Source of the DNA: an uncultured Alistipes sp.
Lineage (GTDB): Bacteria > Bacteroidota > Bacteroidia > Bacteroidales > Rikenellaceae
DNA length: 64,000 nt
Direction of reading: 5' to 3'
Assembly: GCA_947573795.1 (NCBI GenBank)
Contig: CANPHE010000009.1
Coordinates: forward strand, 1-64,000
This document shows, piece after piece, positions 16,597 to 24,363 of the stretch (the stretch's first letter is position 1; each line of letters starts with the position of its first letter). The position numbers were made by a program, and so were the translations under genes. The notes below the pieces were generated by a model. That model worked only from the letters and a program-made list of their open reading frames with translations. It had not been told where the DNA came from and ran no database searches.

Positions 16597-17214
16597 ATGA
16601 ACAAACCCGAGAAATACCGCATCATGGGCATCGACCCCGGCACGAACTACATGGGTTACGGCGTGCTGGAGGTCGAAGGCCGTACGCTGCGTTCGGTCGT
16701 GCTGGGCGATATCGACCTGCACAAGCTCACCGACCCCTATGCCAAACTGCGCTATATCTTCGAGCGCGTGGGGGCCCTGGTGGACGAATACACGCCCCGC
16801 GAGGTAGCGCTCGAATCGCCCTTCTTCGGCGAGAACGTGCAATCGATGCTCAAGTTAGGCCGGGCGCAGGGCGTCGCGATGGCTGCGGCGCTCAGCCGGG
16901 GGCTCGATGTTTTCGAATACGCCCCGATGCGCATCAAGCAGAGCATCACAGGACGCGGATCGGCCCCCAAGGAGCAAGTTGCGTCCATCGTTTGCCGCAT
17001 CCTGACGATCGATGCCCCGCCCCGGCGGCTCGACGCCACGGACGGCATGGCCGTGGCTCTATGCCACTACTACGCCACCTCCAGTCCGCTCGACGCCGCA
17101 CTGGGTACGGCCCGCATGAAGGGACTGGGCGGCGGCAAGAAAGCCGCCTCGAAGGGCGGTTCGCAGAGTTGGGAGGCCTTTCTGCGACAGCACCCCGACC
17201 GCGAGATCAAATAA
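16597..17214 (+). CDS. ruvC: Holliday junction resolvase RuvC
   Basis: Cuts Holliday junctions together with RuvAB during recombinational repair. 205 residues, slightly longer than the usual 170-190 because of a basic Gly/Lys-rich tail (GLGGGKKAASKGG). The four acidic active-site positions are recognisable: Asp in GIDPGTNYMGYG, Glu in ALESPFF, and two Asp in RLDATDGMAVALCH. It lies 66 bases after the thioredoxin lipoprotein gene on the same strand. Confidence 0.96.
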   Translation: MNKPEKYRIMGIDPGTNYMGYGVLEVEGRTLRSVVLGDIDLHKLTDPYAKLRYIFERVGALVDEYTPREVALESPFFGENVQSMLKLGRAQGVAMAAALSRGLDVFEYAPMRIKQSITGRGSAPKEQVASIVCRILTIDAPPRRLDATDGMAVALCHYYATSSPLDAALGTARMKGLGGGKKAASKGGSQSWEAFLRQHPDREIK

Positions 17215-17598
17215 GGATTTTGGGAGGAGGGGTGAAGCCGCAGCCTATGCCCGGTCAAAGGCCCGGTTTCAGAGAGGCCGTGCAACCCGGTAACAGGGAG
17301 AGAATAAAGCTCGATCCTACCTCCGCCTGCATGGGCGACCGACAAGCAACGATCCTGCAAGAACGATATGCGGACGCTTTTAACCGTGCAGCGCTTGTTT
17401 CTTCCTAAGCGTCGATCCAATAAAATCATTTTCGGCGGCTGGGGCCGTCGCGCGGAAAGCACAGAGCTAACCCATCGCCTTATAAATCCCGGTCCTTATC
17501 CGGGCCCCGAAAATGGCCAGACAAAGCCCGGTATTTCAGATTATGCATTTTTTCGTAATTTTTTTGCCGAAAAATCTGCACGAATCGAATTTTCGCCG
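17215..17598. other. Gene-free stretch with repeat copies before tRNA-Arg
   Basis: About 380 bases between ruvC and the tRNA promoter hold a diverged inverted copy of the 2400-2525 repeat (about 17,300-17,405) and a half copy of the family B cruciform (17,427-17,440). No gene or clear terminator for ruvC is seen. Confidence 0.5.
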
Positions 17599-17606
17599 TA
17601 TATTTG
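17599..17606 (+). promoter_or_regulatory. Promoter -7 box of tRNA-Arg
   Basis: TATATTTG matches TAnnTTTG exactly and lies 12 bases before the first base of the mature tRNA. A matching -33 TTTG at the normal distance is not obvious. Confidence 0.6.
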
Positions 17607-17618
17607 CACCCGCAAGCA

Positions 17619-17692
17619 GGCACCGTAGCTTAATTGAATAGAGCATCTGACTACGGATCAGAAGGTTACAGGTTTGAGTCCTGTCGGTGTCA
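17619..17692 (+). tRNA. tRNA-Arg(ACG), carrying the prophage attachment site
   Basis: The cloverleaf folds by eye: acceptor GGCACCG with CGGTGTC (one G-T pair), anticodon stem TCTGA/TCAGA with loop CTACGGA (anticodon ACG, at 17,653-17,655), and T-arm ACAGG-TTTGAGT-CCTGT. Discriminator base A; CCA is not encoded. The 3' part from the anticodon loop onward (17,651-17,692) belongs to the 44-bp att core, so this part came from the phage and restores the gene. Confidence 0.95.
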
Positions 17693-17694
17693 CT
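17651..17694 (+). repeat. attL core (44-bp direct repeat)
   Basis: Identical over 44 bases to 56,458-56,501. It begins in the tRNA anticodon loop and ends two bases past the discriminator base. The tRNA is intact here and truncated at the other end, so this is attL with the integrase just inside it. Confidence 0.95.
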
Positions 17695-17705
17695 ACCTAT
17701 AAATC

Positions 17706-17737
17706 AATCACTTATCACTTGATAAGTGATTTTTTTG
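17706..17737 (+). terminator. Intrinsic terminator after tRNA-Arg (phage-supplied)
   Basis: AATCACTTATC-ACTT-GATAAGTGATT followed by seven T. It lies inside the prophage right after attL, so the phage brings a terminator that replaces the host one now displaced to 56,511. Confidence 0.85.
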
Positions 17738-17773
17738 TATATTTTTTTGCTATTTAAACCGATATTGCGCACC

Positions 17774-17811
17774 TTTATAGTGCGTTACGAGGCATATGCG
17801 GTGCGCTATAA
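17774..17811 (+). promoter_or_regulatory. Imperfect inverted repeat upstream of the integrase
   Basis: TTATAGTGCG (17,774) and TGCGCTATAA (17,802) match as inverted arms at 8 of 10 positions, and related GTGCG/GCGC words recur nearby. It is a candidate integrase arm-site or operator; no standard promoter box is evident. Confidence 0.3.
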
Positions 17812-17844
17812 CACCGCGTACACTTGCAAAAAACCTGCAAAAAA

Positions 17845-19038
17845 ATGGCTACTATTTCATTGAGATTAGACACCCGCCGGGCGAACGCCCAAGGGCTGTT
17901 CCCGATTCAGTTCACACTATCGATAAAAGGTCGCACGACCTCTATCGGCACCGGCATATCGATTCGCGCCGAGCATTGGATCGGCGAAATCAACAAAGCC
18001 GTTAAGCCGCAATGCCCCAATGCTCGGGCGATAAATGATAGTATCGAAAAATTATACTTCGAGTATTCGAATAGACTTCGTGAGATCGATGCCCGTGGAC
18101 ATGCGTACAGCGTCGCCGAACTGCGTAAAGTTTTGACCGAAAAAAAAGAAGATTCCTCACGCAAGATTCGTTTCATTGATTATATGACTCGATACGCCGA
18201 AAGCCGACGGACGGACAAAAGTACAGAGGCCTGTCTGTACACATTGAAGGTGATTAGAGATTTCGCAGGAGATGATATCGCATTCTGCGATATAACGTCC
18301 AACTGGTTGAAGGTTTTCGACGTAGAACTGGCAGCCCGCGGCATCTCGACTAATACCCGAGCCATCCATTTTCGAAACATTCGAGCTGCGTTCAATAGTG
18401 CGATCAAAGAAGATGTAATCGGGATAGAAACGTATCCGTTTCGTAAATTCAAGATATCAGCGAGTCGCAAAGACAAGGAGGCACTGACAGTCGAGCAGCT
18501 TCGGCAAATCACTGCGTATAGGCCTTCATCGAAAGCCGAATCAATCGCCAGAGACTTGTTCCTGTTATCTTTCTACCTGTGCGGCGCGAACCTTATAGAC
18601 CTTTACAATTTCGGGAAATCGAAGCAGGGGCGAATCGTCTTCGTTCGGACGAAGACGTCGGGCAAAAACGAAAACCCCGTTTCCATTCTTATCCAACCGG
18701 AAGCCGCGGCTATCATTTCCGAATATGCCGGCGATACGCTTTTACTCAGATTCGCAGAGGATGCTACCTGTTATCAGACGTTTGCTAATTCCGTGCAAAA
18801 AGGCGTGCGCAGAATGGCTCGGCATCTGAATATCGAAGGGCTCACCTTCTATTGGGCCCGTTATACATGGGCGACAATCGCCGACAGCATCGGTATTGCC
18901 GAGAAAGAGATCGGCAAGGGTCTCGGTCATGCCGACACATCGATTGCCGGGAAATACTACATAGCCTATGATTGGACGAAAGTCGACCGAGCAAATCGTC
19001 AGGTTATCGACTACGTTAACGGAGTCTCCGAGGTGTAA
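17845..19038 (+). CDS. Phage integrase, tyrosine recombinase (Bacteroidota type)
   Basis: Catalyses site-specific insertion and excision at tRNA-Arg. 397 residues from the ATG at 17,845 (a TTG seven codons upstream is possible). Order: N-terminal arm-binding domain (about 1-90), SAM-like core-binding domain (about 100-205), catalytic domain. The region normally holding the first catalytic Arg reads FYLCGANLIDLYNFGK, without Arg there; many Bacteroidota phage integrases share this. Later motifs are WARYTWATIA, GLGHAD and the nucleophile region GKYYIAYDW. It lies next to attL, as expected. Confidence 0.93.
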   Translation: MATISLRLDTRRANAQGLFPIQFTLSIKGRTTSIGTGISIRAEHWIGEINKAVKPQCPNARAINDSIEKLYFEYSNRLREIDARGHAYSVAELRKVLTEKKEDSSRKIRFIDYMTRYAESRRTDKSTEACLYTLKVIRDFAGDDIAFCDITSNWLKVFDVELAARGISTNTRAIHFRNIRAAFNSAIKEDVIGIETYPFRKFKISASRKDKEALTVEQLRQITAYRPSSKAESIARDLFLLSFYLCGANLIDLYNFGKSKQGRIVFVRTKTSGKNENPVSILIQPEAAAIISEYAGDTLLLRFAEDATCYQTFANSVQKGVRRMARHLNIEGLTFYWARYTWATIADSIGIAEKEIGKGLGHADTSIAGKYYIAYDWTKVDRANRQVIDYVNGVSEV

Positions 19039-19048
19039 TCACACCTCG
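19029..19048. terminator. Palindrome spanning two convergent stop codons
   Basis: CGAGGTGT-AATC-ACACCTCG lies exactly across the ends of the integrase (+) and the last leftward phage gene (-). Their stop codons abut, and because of the palindrome both proteins end in Glu-Val. No T-run follows on either side, so it would be a weak or factor-dependent terminator. Confidence 0.45.
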
Positions 19049-19557
19049 AAGTACTCCCGGACGAATCGAGGTCGATCAACGTCCTTCAGTTTCTCGACCG
19101 CCTTTCGGTAGCACGATAGAGCCATCTTGTCGTTTGCGATTGAAGAAATTTCGTCCGCACCCATATCTTCGGCGATGCTGCGCGCATGATCCGAGTAGAT
19201 CATGGCAGCGGTAACCCATAGCGCATAAGCGTTGTAATAGGGTTCATCGCACATTTTTCCACCGACCGATTCGACGAATCGGCGGAATGTCTCGAAACTC
19301 CAGTGCGGACCTCTATTCCCTGCCTGATCGACAAACCTCGTAACGATCTCCTCGGCTTCGGCCTGCGACAAATAATTCTTCCAGGCCACGGCTTCGAGCT
19401 TGTCAAGCCACATTTGCGCCAGGCGGGGATTCGTTGCGACCAACTGCCGGAAGGCCCAACCTTCGGCCCGACCAAAGGCGTGCATTTTCTCGACGTCTTT
19501 CGAGGTCGCCATATCCTTGTATAGCTCCTCATAACGTTTCGTAAGGGTCTCGTTCAT
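19039..19557 (-). CDS. Conserved Bacteroidales phage protein, unknown function
   Basis: 172 residues, mainly helical, soluble. The opening MNETLTKRYEELYKDMATSK and the internal YNAYALWVTAAMIYSDHA resemble proteins at the end of the tail/lysis module of other gut Bacteroidales phages (I associate the family with the DUF7841 name, uncertain). Last gene of the leftward series, following the 162-residue protein by a few bases. No catalytic motif seen. Confidence 0.8.
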   Translation of the reverse strand: MNETLTKRYEELYKDMATSKDVEKMHAFGRAEGWAFRQLVATNPRLAQMWLDKLEAVAWKNYLSQAEAEEIVTRFVDQAGNRGPHWSFETFRRFVESVGGKMCDEPYYNAYALWVTAAMIYSDHARSIAEDMGADEISSIANDKMALSCYRKAVEKLKDVDRPRFVREYFEV

Positions 19558-19560
19558 CGC

Positions 19561-20049
19561 TTACTCCTTCGTGGCGGTCAGTTCTTTCAATAGCTTTTCG
19601 ATGTTTCGCACGGAGTCTTCGACACCCGCGAGCCGCTTCTCGGTGGCGGCGCGATCGCGGTAGTCTGTGTCCCATTCCCCAAGGAGATCGGTGCACTTCT
19701 CAATCACAGCCTTGTGATGCTCGACCGAGGCTACTGCTTCCTGGCTTTGAACTTTAAGGACTTCTATTTCCCGAGTTATCCCCGCCTTGTTTGTCGAGAT
19801 CGTCAAGTCTCCCGCGTAGGCTACTTCGAGATTTTCGCAGATCACGAATGTAGCCGTCCGTCCCTCTCGTTCTATCGTCACATCTACGACGCGCTGCGTA
19901 CTCTGTGCAACCGGCATCGAAAACGACGTCTCTTGTTTCGGCGTTTCGAAATAAGGTTCGGAAACGCGTACGATCTTTCCTTGCGACGCCGCGATCGCCT
20001 TGCGATCGAATACGTACACCGGATATCCGGGTCTGAGGTCTTTGAACAT
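19561..20049 (-). CDS. Conserved phage protein with C-terminal coiled coil
   Basis: 162 residues. The N-terminal half is beta-rich (MFKDLRPGYPVYVFDRK, then VVDVTIEREGRTATFVI); the C-terminal half (about 95-160) is a coiled coil. The pair with the next upstream gene recurs in gut Bacteroidales phages, near the end of the structural genes. Possibly a virion or assembly protein. No function can be assigned. Confidence 0.8.
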   Translation of the reverse strand: MFKDLRPGYPVYVFDRKAIAASQGKIVRVSEPYFETPKQETSFSMPVAQSTQRVVDVTIEREGRTATFVICENLEVAYAGDLTISTNKAGITREIEVLKVQSQEAVASVEHHKAVIEKCTDLLGEWDTDYRDRAATEKRLAGVEDSVRNIEKLLKELTATKE

Positions 20050-20119
20050 GGCATTTTATTTTTTTTAAGTTAAAAGGGAAGAGACCTTGCGGCCTCCTCC
20101 CCCGAACGGATCGCCGAGT

Positions 20120-20911
20120 CTACGCCGCAGGCGTAGTCGTCGTTTTGAGCGCCGCGATAAGCGTCGCGTTCTGCCGCAGCTGGCTGAGTTCAAGCCGCGC
20201 GTCGTTGTAGCGCTGCTGCAGGTCTGCCTGCCAGTGGTTGTTCAGCACATCGACAATACGCTGCGTGTTCCGATCTCCAGCGGCGATGATGTCGCACGTC
20301 TGCTTCTGCGTGTCGTAGCCGATCTGTGCGAACCCTCGCTCCTGACCTACCGCTACCGTGTTGATCGCGCTTTGCAGCAGATTGGTCTGCTGGCAGGTTG
20401 CCAAACGCTGCTCGCAGCAGCAGTCTTGCAACTTCGAGATCACCGAGCTGTTGCCCGACTGAACAGCGTTGATTACGCGCTCGGCGCTGAACCCGATCTG
20501 TCCGGCCAGCTTGTCGATGCCGCCCCGAACGTCGCAGATCGACTCGCGAATTGCGCTCAGGTCGCAGCCGAGGCGGTTTGCAACCTCTCGGATGGCATTC
20601 TCGTTTCCGCCGATGCCCTGAAGGATCAGATCGGAGTTGTGATTGTCCTGCATCTGATTCTGCAACGCGGCGATCTGCGGATTGCAGCCTCCGTTTTCCA
20701 GACCGTTCGCACCCCACATCCGCTGCGCGAACATCATCCACACGAGATAGATGAAGGGGTTGTTCCACTGCCCGTTCATGCCGCCGCCCATCATGGCCAT
20801 CATCGGCCACATGCCGCCGCCGTCGTTGTCGCGCATCAAAGCTGCCGCCGTCAATGCGCCGTCGTTGCGGTCGGAACAATAAATCTTGTTTACAACTTCT
20901 TTTTCGTCCAT
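20120..20911 (-). CDS. Conserved phage protein, Gly/Met-rich N terminus, unknown function
   Basis: 263 residues from the ATG at 20,911 (MDEKEVVNKIYCSDRND), which matches the usual start of this family; an upstream in-frame start would add 22 unlike residues. A Met/Gly-rich stretch (MWPMMAMMGGGMNGQWNN) precedes a hydrophobic segment, then long helices with a Cys cluster (DCCCEQ) and regularly spaced Gln. The helical part suggests a fibrous or oligomeric protein. Found with its downstream neighbour in related phages. Function unknown. Confidence 0.8.
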   Translation of the reverse strand: MDEKEVVNKIYCSDRNDGALTAAALMRDNDGGGMWPMMAMMGGGMNGQWNNPFIYLVWMMFAQRMWGANGLENGGCNPQIAALQNQMQDNHNSDLILQGIGGNENAIREVANRLGCDLSAIRESICDVRGGIDKLAGQIGFSAERVINAVQSGNSSVISKLQDCCCEQRLATCQQTNLLQSAINTVAVGQERGFAQIGYDTQKQTCDIIAAGDRNTQRIVDVLNNHWQADLQQRYNDARLELSQLRQNATLIAALKTTTTPAA

Positions 20912-21005
20912 AGTTGGATAAGATTTCCCGCCTCTGAAACTCTTCGGCGATTGAGGTGATCGCGATTCACTCTGCAAAATTCGTCAAAGACCAGGATACG
21001 GGCAA

Positions 21006-21302
21006 TCAGTTGTTTTCAAGACGTTTGCGAATTGCGTTCAAATTAAGTTCAAAAATTTTGCCTCCCTTGGCTTCTCGAATACAGAAATAATTGACTATCC
21101 GACATGCAGACTGCCTCGTAATATTTGTATATCGAGCTATTTCCCTGTATCGAAACCCTCGTCGAGCAAGCATGTACACGAATATAAATCGCGCGTCTAA
21201 TATCTCAGACTTTTTGCTCCCACCAGTGATCTCCTCCGGCGTAATCTCTGTTTCTTGAGAGACGACATCGAGAATATAGGCTAATTCTTCCGATTTCTTC
21301 AT
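21006..21302 (-). CDS. Small DnaA domain IV-like DNA-binding protein
   Basis: 98 residues. The ATG at 21,302 gives MKKSEELAYILDVVSQETE and overlaps the stop of the upstream gene. The body resembles the C-terminal helix-turn-helix of DnaA: ITPEEITGGSKKSEILDARF, then YMLARRGFRYREIARYT and a TRQSACRIV helix where DnaA recognises its box. There is no ATPase domain. It could bind DnaA boxes to regulate replication or late transcription; this is inference. Confidence 0.7.
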   Translation of the reverse strand: MKKSEELAYILDVVSQETEITPEEITGGSKKSEILDARFIFVYMLARRGFRYREIARYTNITRQSACRIVNYFCIREAKGGKIFELNLNAIRKRLENN

Positions 21303-21796
21303 AACTTCGGGGCTTGGTCGGTATTTCGCAAAACGTAGCCGTAGGCGGTCTTCACGACCTCGACACCCGCACTGCGGTTCGCCCACCGCTCGGTGTAGAA
21401 GTCATAATAGTTTTCAAGGCTCGTCCAGATATGCCTGAACCAGCGCCGCACGAGCAGGTGCAACCCCGATGGGGCCCCGATCACCGGCAGGTACAGCGGC
21501 CCCCACTTGCGGCTATCCATCGAATGGCCGTACTCGTGATTGATGTAGGGCATCACGCGCGGGTCACGCGACAACAGCGCTTCGCGGTGGCGCTCCGAAT
21601 AGAAGGCCATCGGGCCGAAGGAGACACCGCCGCCGAACCTGCACGTAAACAACAACACATGATGATGCTTGTAGAGGTATCGGGGCCGGGCGAAGATGCA
21701 CCACACGCATCCGGCGAGAACCTGCGGGAGTTGCCACAGCCACACGAAGATTTGCAGAAATCGAGACATAAGATTCTTCATATTTGCGAAAAGCAT
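21299..21796 (-). CDS. Membrane-associated protein with HEYGH zincin-like motif
   Basis: 165 residues; starts at 21,796, 21,781 or 21,769 are all possible. A hydrophobic N-terminal segment (about 10-35) is followed by HEYGHSMDSRKWGPLYLPVIG and later FYTERWANR. The HExxH-type motif with a downstream acidic helix is the pattern of a minimal metallopeptidase domain I have seen at the ends of phage and toxin proteins. It lies in the lysis region, just after the spanin-like gene. Activity is unproven. Confidence 0.7.
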   Translation of the reverse strand: MLFANMKNLMSRFLQIFVWLWQLPQVLAGCVWCIFARPRYLYKHHHVLLFTCRFGGGVSFGPMAFYSERHREALLSRDPRVMPYINHEYGHSMDSRKWGPLYLPVIGAPSGLHLLVRRWFRHIWTSLENYYDFYTERWANRSAGVEVVKTAYGYVLRNTDQAPKL

Positions 21797-21824
21797 TTGA
21801 AAAGCGTGTAAATGTTCAGAGAAA

Positions 21825-22328
21825 CTACCGGCTCCACAGTACGACGCCGACCTGCACGCCCGCCGTCGGCTGGAGACCCCGCGGAGTGTAGGCTACACCG
21901 ACGCCCGCCGTTACAGCGAATCGCGGGCTGTGCGTGACGACCTGCGTGCGTGTGTGCGTAACTTCGCGTATCAGCGGCTCGATCGTCGGGGTTATCTCCA
22001 GCAGCCGGTTCTGCCCCACGACGGCATCGACCGTATAGCGCCCGGTAGTGTCGGACGAGAAGTCTAAATGATACTCCCGCATCCGGAGATAATCGGCAAC
22101 GATCGCTGCGGTATCAGCCGGAAGCGTCACCCATACGGTGTCGGCGGGTTCGCGCACCGCTACCGGCCACGGCTCCCGCACCGTGACGGTCACGGAAGGC
22201 AGCGGCCGGAGTTGCACCGACACACTGTCCCGAACCTCCACGGATGCGATGCCCCGGCGGTATCCCCAGCCGAACAGTAACACTCCGATGACAGCGAGCA
22301 GGAGTGCCATTATGCCGATCCGCGTCAT
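21825..22328 (-). CDS. Membrane-anchored spanin-like protein
   Basis: 167 residues. The ATG at 22,328 overlaps the stop of the endolysin gene (ATGA) and begins a membrane anchor (IGIMALLLAVIGVLLFGW). The rest is periplasmic, with repeated RDSVSV/REPADTVW-type beta segments and an aromatic C-terminal beta region. Position directly after the endolysin and the anchor-plus-stalk form suggest a spanin or DUF6808-like lysis accessory. Assignment is by context. Confidence 0.65.
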   Translation of the reverse strand: MTRIGIMALLLAVIGVLLFGWGYRRGIASVEVRDSVSVQLRPLPSVTVTVREPWPVAVREPADTVWVTLPADTAAIVADYLRMREYHLDFSSDTTGRYTVDAVVGQNRLLEITPTIEPLIREVTHTRTQVVTHSPRFAVTAGVGVAYTPRGLQPTAGVQVGVVLWSR

Positions 22329-22813
22329 GCCGTTATCGGTGTATATGCGTTCTTCACGGCACGCTTCGAGAGCATCTGCCGACGCTGTTGCCCCGAGGTG
22401 TTTCGATATCCGATGTGCACCCATACAGGCACACGATTCGCGTCCTCGTCTTCGGATATCAGCTGGTCGAAGTCTCGACCAGCGAGCCATTCGCGGCAGA
22501 ACTTCTTGAACTCGGCCAGGCGGCCGTTCATCGGCACGAGGTCCGCGGCGTAACCCACGCAGTGGGCCGAGGTCGCCGAGCCCCCGACAGCCTGGTTGAG
22601 CTGAAAGCTCCGATACCCCGACGATACTTTCAGTCGCGGCGTGCCCAGCTGCTCGCGAGCGCACCGTATGGCCCACGCCTCACGCAGCGGGTCGAGAAGC
22701 AGCGTCACCATCTCCTCGATATGCTGCCGATGTTCTTCCGTCGGAGTGTTGTCCAAGCCTTTCGCCCTGGCTGTCACCGAGCTGGTGAATTCTTCGATCG
22801 TGAAATGTTTCAT
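22325..22813 (-). CDS. M15-family peptidase, phage endolysin
   Basis: 162 residues. Cleaves D-Ala peptide bonds in peptidoglycan to release virions. The M15 signature is complete: SSGYRS near 64, SAHCVGYAADLV (zinc His and Asp) near 82, and VWVHIGYR (third zinc His) near 129. No signal peptide, so it needs the neighbouring holin-like protein for export. Overlaps the spanin-like gene by four bases. Confidence 0.92.
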   Translation of the reverse strand: MKHFTIEEFTSSVTARAKGLDNTPTEEHRQHIEEMVTLLLDPLREAWAIRCAREQLGTPRLKVSSGYRSFQLNQAVGGSATSAHCVGYAADLVPMNGRLAEFKKFCREWLAGRDFDQLISEDEDANRVPVWVHIGYRNTSGQQRRQMLSKRAVKNAYTPITA

Positions 22814-22825
22814 GGGTTAGTTCAT

Positions 22826-23191
22826 TTATTGTTTGCTCGATTCCTCGGAGCCGCATTTACGGCACCGTTCCTTTGCACCGAATGGAGGCATTCGGTCCGG
22901 ACATCCGACCTTCTCGCATTTCCAGACCTTTAGCACAGCGTTCTGCCGCCGCTCCTCGTTGAGAAGCTCGCGCAGATCATTCGCTGTTTTGTAGAGCCCG
23001 TCTATCTTATCGTCCTTGCGATCGTTCGTCGCCCGTTCTTCGAGATACAACTCGCGCCACTGCGCGGCGGCGGCCGCTTCATTGGCGATCTGCTTCTGCC
23101 GCTTATTCTCGCGGTAGTACATGAAGACGGAGAAGCCTCCGCAAGAAGCGATAGACGAAATAAGGCTTCCGTAAACGGTGGTCCAGTCCAT
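22826..23191 (-). CDS. Small membrane protein with coiled coil and zinc ribbon
   Basis: 121 residues from the ATG at 23,191. One membrane segment (about 5-25), a coiled coil (about 30-85), then a zinc-binding knuckle CEKVGC and CRKCG near the C terminus. It sits between the holin-like protein and the endolysin, so a role in lysis timing is likely. Not a family I can name. Confidence 0.7.
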   Translation of the reverse strand: MDWTTVYGSLISSIASCGGFSVFMYYRENKRQKQIANEAAAAAQWRELYLEERATNDRKDDKIDGLYKTANDLRELLNEERRQNAVLKVWKCEKVGCPDRMPPFGAKERCRKCGSEESSKQ

Positions 23192-23193
23192 AG

Positions 23194-23490
23194 CTACATC
23201 GCAAGATATACGGTTACGGCAACGGCCCACACGGGAATGCCCCCGGCGATCGTCACCACGATATCGACCCAATCGGGTCGCGTATCATATACGAAGTCCT
23301 TCCACAGAGCTGCTGCCATGACGCAGACTACCGATGCGGTCATAGCCCCGGCGAATGCGACCTCCGAGCCGGTGAACGGTCGTGCCAGCAGAAACGACGC
23401 TACGAACACGAGTGCCGCGATATGTACGCCCAGCATATCATGCAATAACTTATCTTTCGGGATAGTACAGAATTTCTCGATGATTTTCAT
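23194..23490 (-). CDS. Holin-like membrane protein
   Basis: 98 residues with three predicted membrane segments (about 20-38, 45-62, 76-96). It is adjacent to the M15 endolysin, so a holin is the natural guess. The opening IPKDKLLHDMLG is also seen in small integral membrane proteins of Bacteroidota outside phages. Start overlaps the fibre gene's stop. Confidence 0.6.
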   Translation of the reverse strand: MKIIEKFCTIPKDKLLHDMLGVHIAALVFVASFLLARPFTGSEVAFAGAMTASVVCVMAAALWKDFVYDTRPDWVDIVVTIAGGIPVWAVAVTVYLAM

Positions 23491-24359
23491 GATGTTGCGA
23501 TTTCAATGGTTGCAGATATTACGCCGCTTTCGGCGCTGAGGATTACGAGAAAAGAGCCTTGCAGACCGGAGAACAGCATCTTCGTGATCGACGTGCTGTC
23601 TCCTTTATCGACCTGTATAGACGAGAGTCGGATATGCTCGGGCATTGTTCCGACTATTGCGGGGGAGTACGACAAAACGAGTTGCACGTCTCCGCTCATG
23701 TCCGCATCTTCAAGGTCCGAGACGATCGTCTGAATTTCGCGGGCAGATGAGTCGAGTGCTACGCTATTATTTCCTCCGACTGCAAATGTCAAGGTCGCAC
23801 GAATGCGACGACGTTTTTCGAGGTTATCGAATCGTCGAGAAACAGCCCACTGGCTGACGACGACACTTGACGAGTTCCCGAAATCGTTCACGACCACAGG
23901 CAATTGTCGGTAATCTCTACTCCAGGACAATTCATCGTCGTCCTTGTTGTACGATATTTCATGTATCGACAAACTCGTGACATTCGGGATATCATCATCC
24001 ACGACCCAAGCTTTCGCGTAAGCATGAAAGACGACACCTCCGATTTTTCGAACGTAGAATTCGGCCGGAATCAACGAGGAAAAAGCTCCGTCATCGATAT
24101 GACCGATAAAGACGACATGTCTGTTCCGATCGTATTTTTCGGCTATAGCCCGAAATTCGTCCATAGATATTCGAAGTTCCTCCTCATCCGTCTGAGGATT
24201 TGACCCATAAGGAATGACGATCACCTCGGCGGCTGACGCGTTGATCGCGTTCTGGAAACGCCCGGCCTCCTCGTCGAAGATTTGGCTGGCATCGGCAACT
24301 TTTCTGTCGACGCCAGCCTGGCCGTAAGCGGCCGTCATCTTGTCGTAAATCTTCGGCAT
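23487..24359 (-). CDS. Tail fibre or upper baseplate protein
   Basis: 290 residues, beta-rich. The opening MPKIYDKM is shared with the next upstream fibre (MPKIYGKM), and both continue into a helix ending QNAINAS/QSQINAA, so they probably attach to the tail by the same domain. The C-terminal part (about 180-290) has no resemblance to the neighbour. Likely a receptor-binding accessory or fibre tip; context-based. Confidence 0.7.
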   Translation of the reverse strand: MPKIYDKMTAAYGQAGVDRKVADASQIFDEEAGRFQNAINASAAEVIVIPYGSNPQTDEEELRISMDEFRAIAEKYDRNRHVVFIGHIDDGAFSSLIPAEFYVRKIGGVVFHAYAKAWVVDDDIPNVTSLSIHEISYNKDDDELSWSRDYRQLPVVVNDFGNSSSVVVSQWAVSRRFDNLEKRRRIRATLTFAVGGNNSVALDSSAREIQTIVSDLEDADMSGDVQLVLSYSPAIVGTMPEHIRLSSIQVDKGDSTSITKMLFSGLQGSFLVILSAESGVISATIEIATS

Positions 24360-24363
24360 TGCC

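Noticed and set aside
17845..19038. Integrase might be inactive because the first catalytic Arg appears missing
   Set aside because: Bacteroidota phage integrases of this type commonly carry a Gly/Asn-containing segment at that place, and the prophage ends are clean, so inactivity is not supported.
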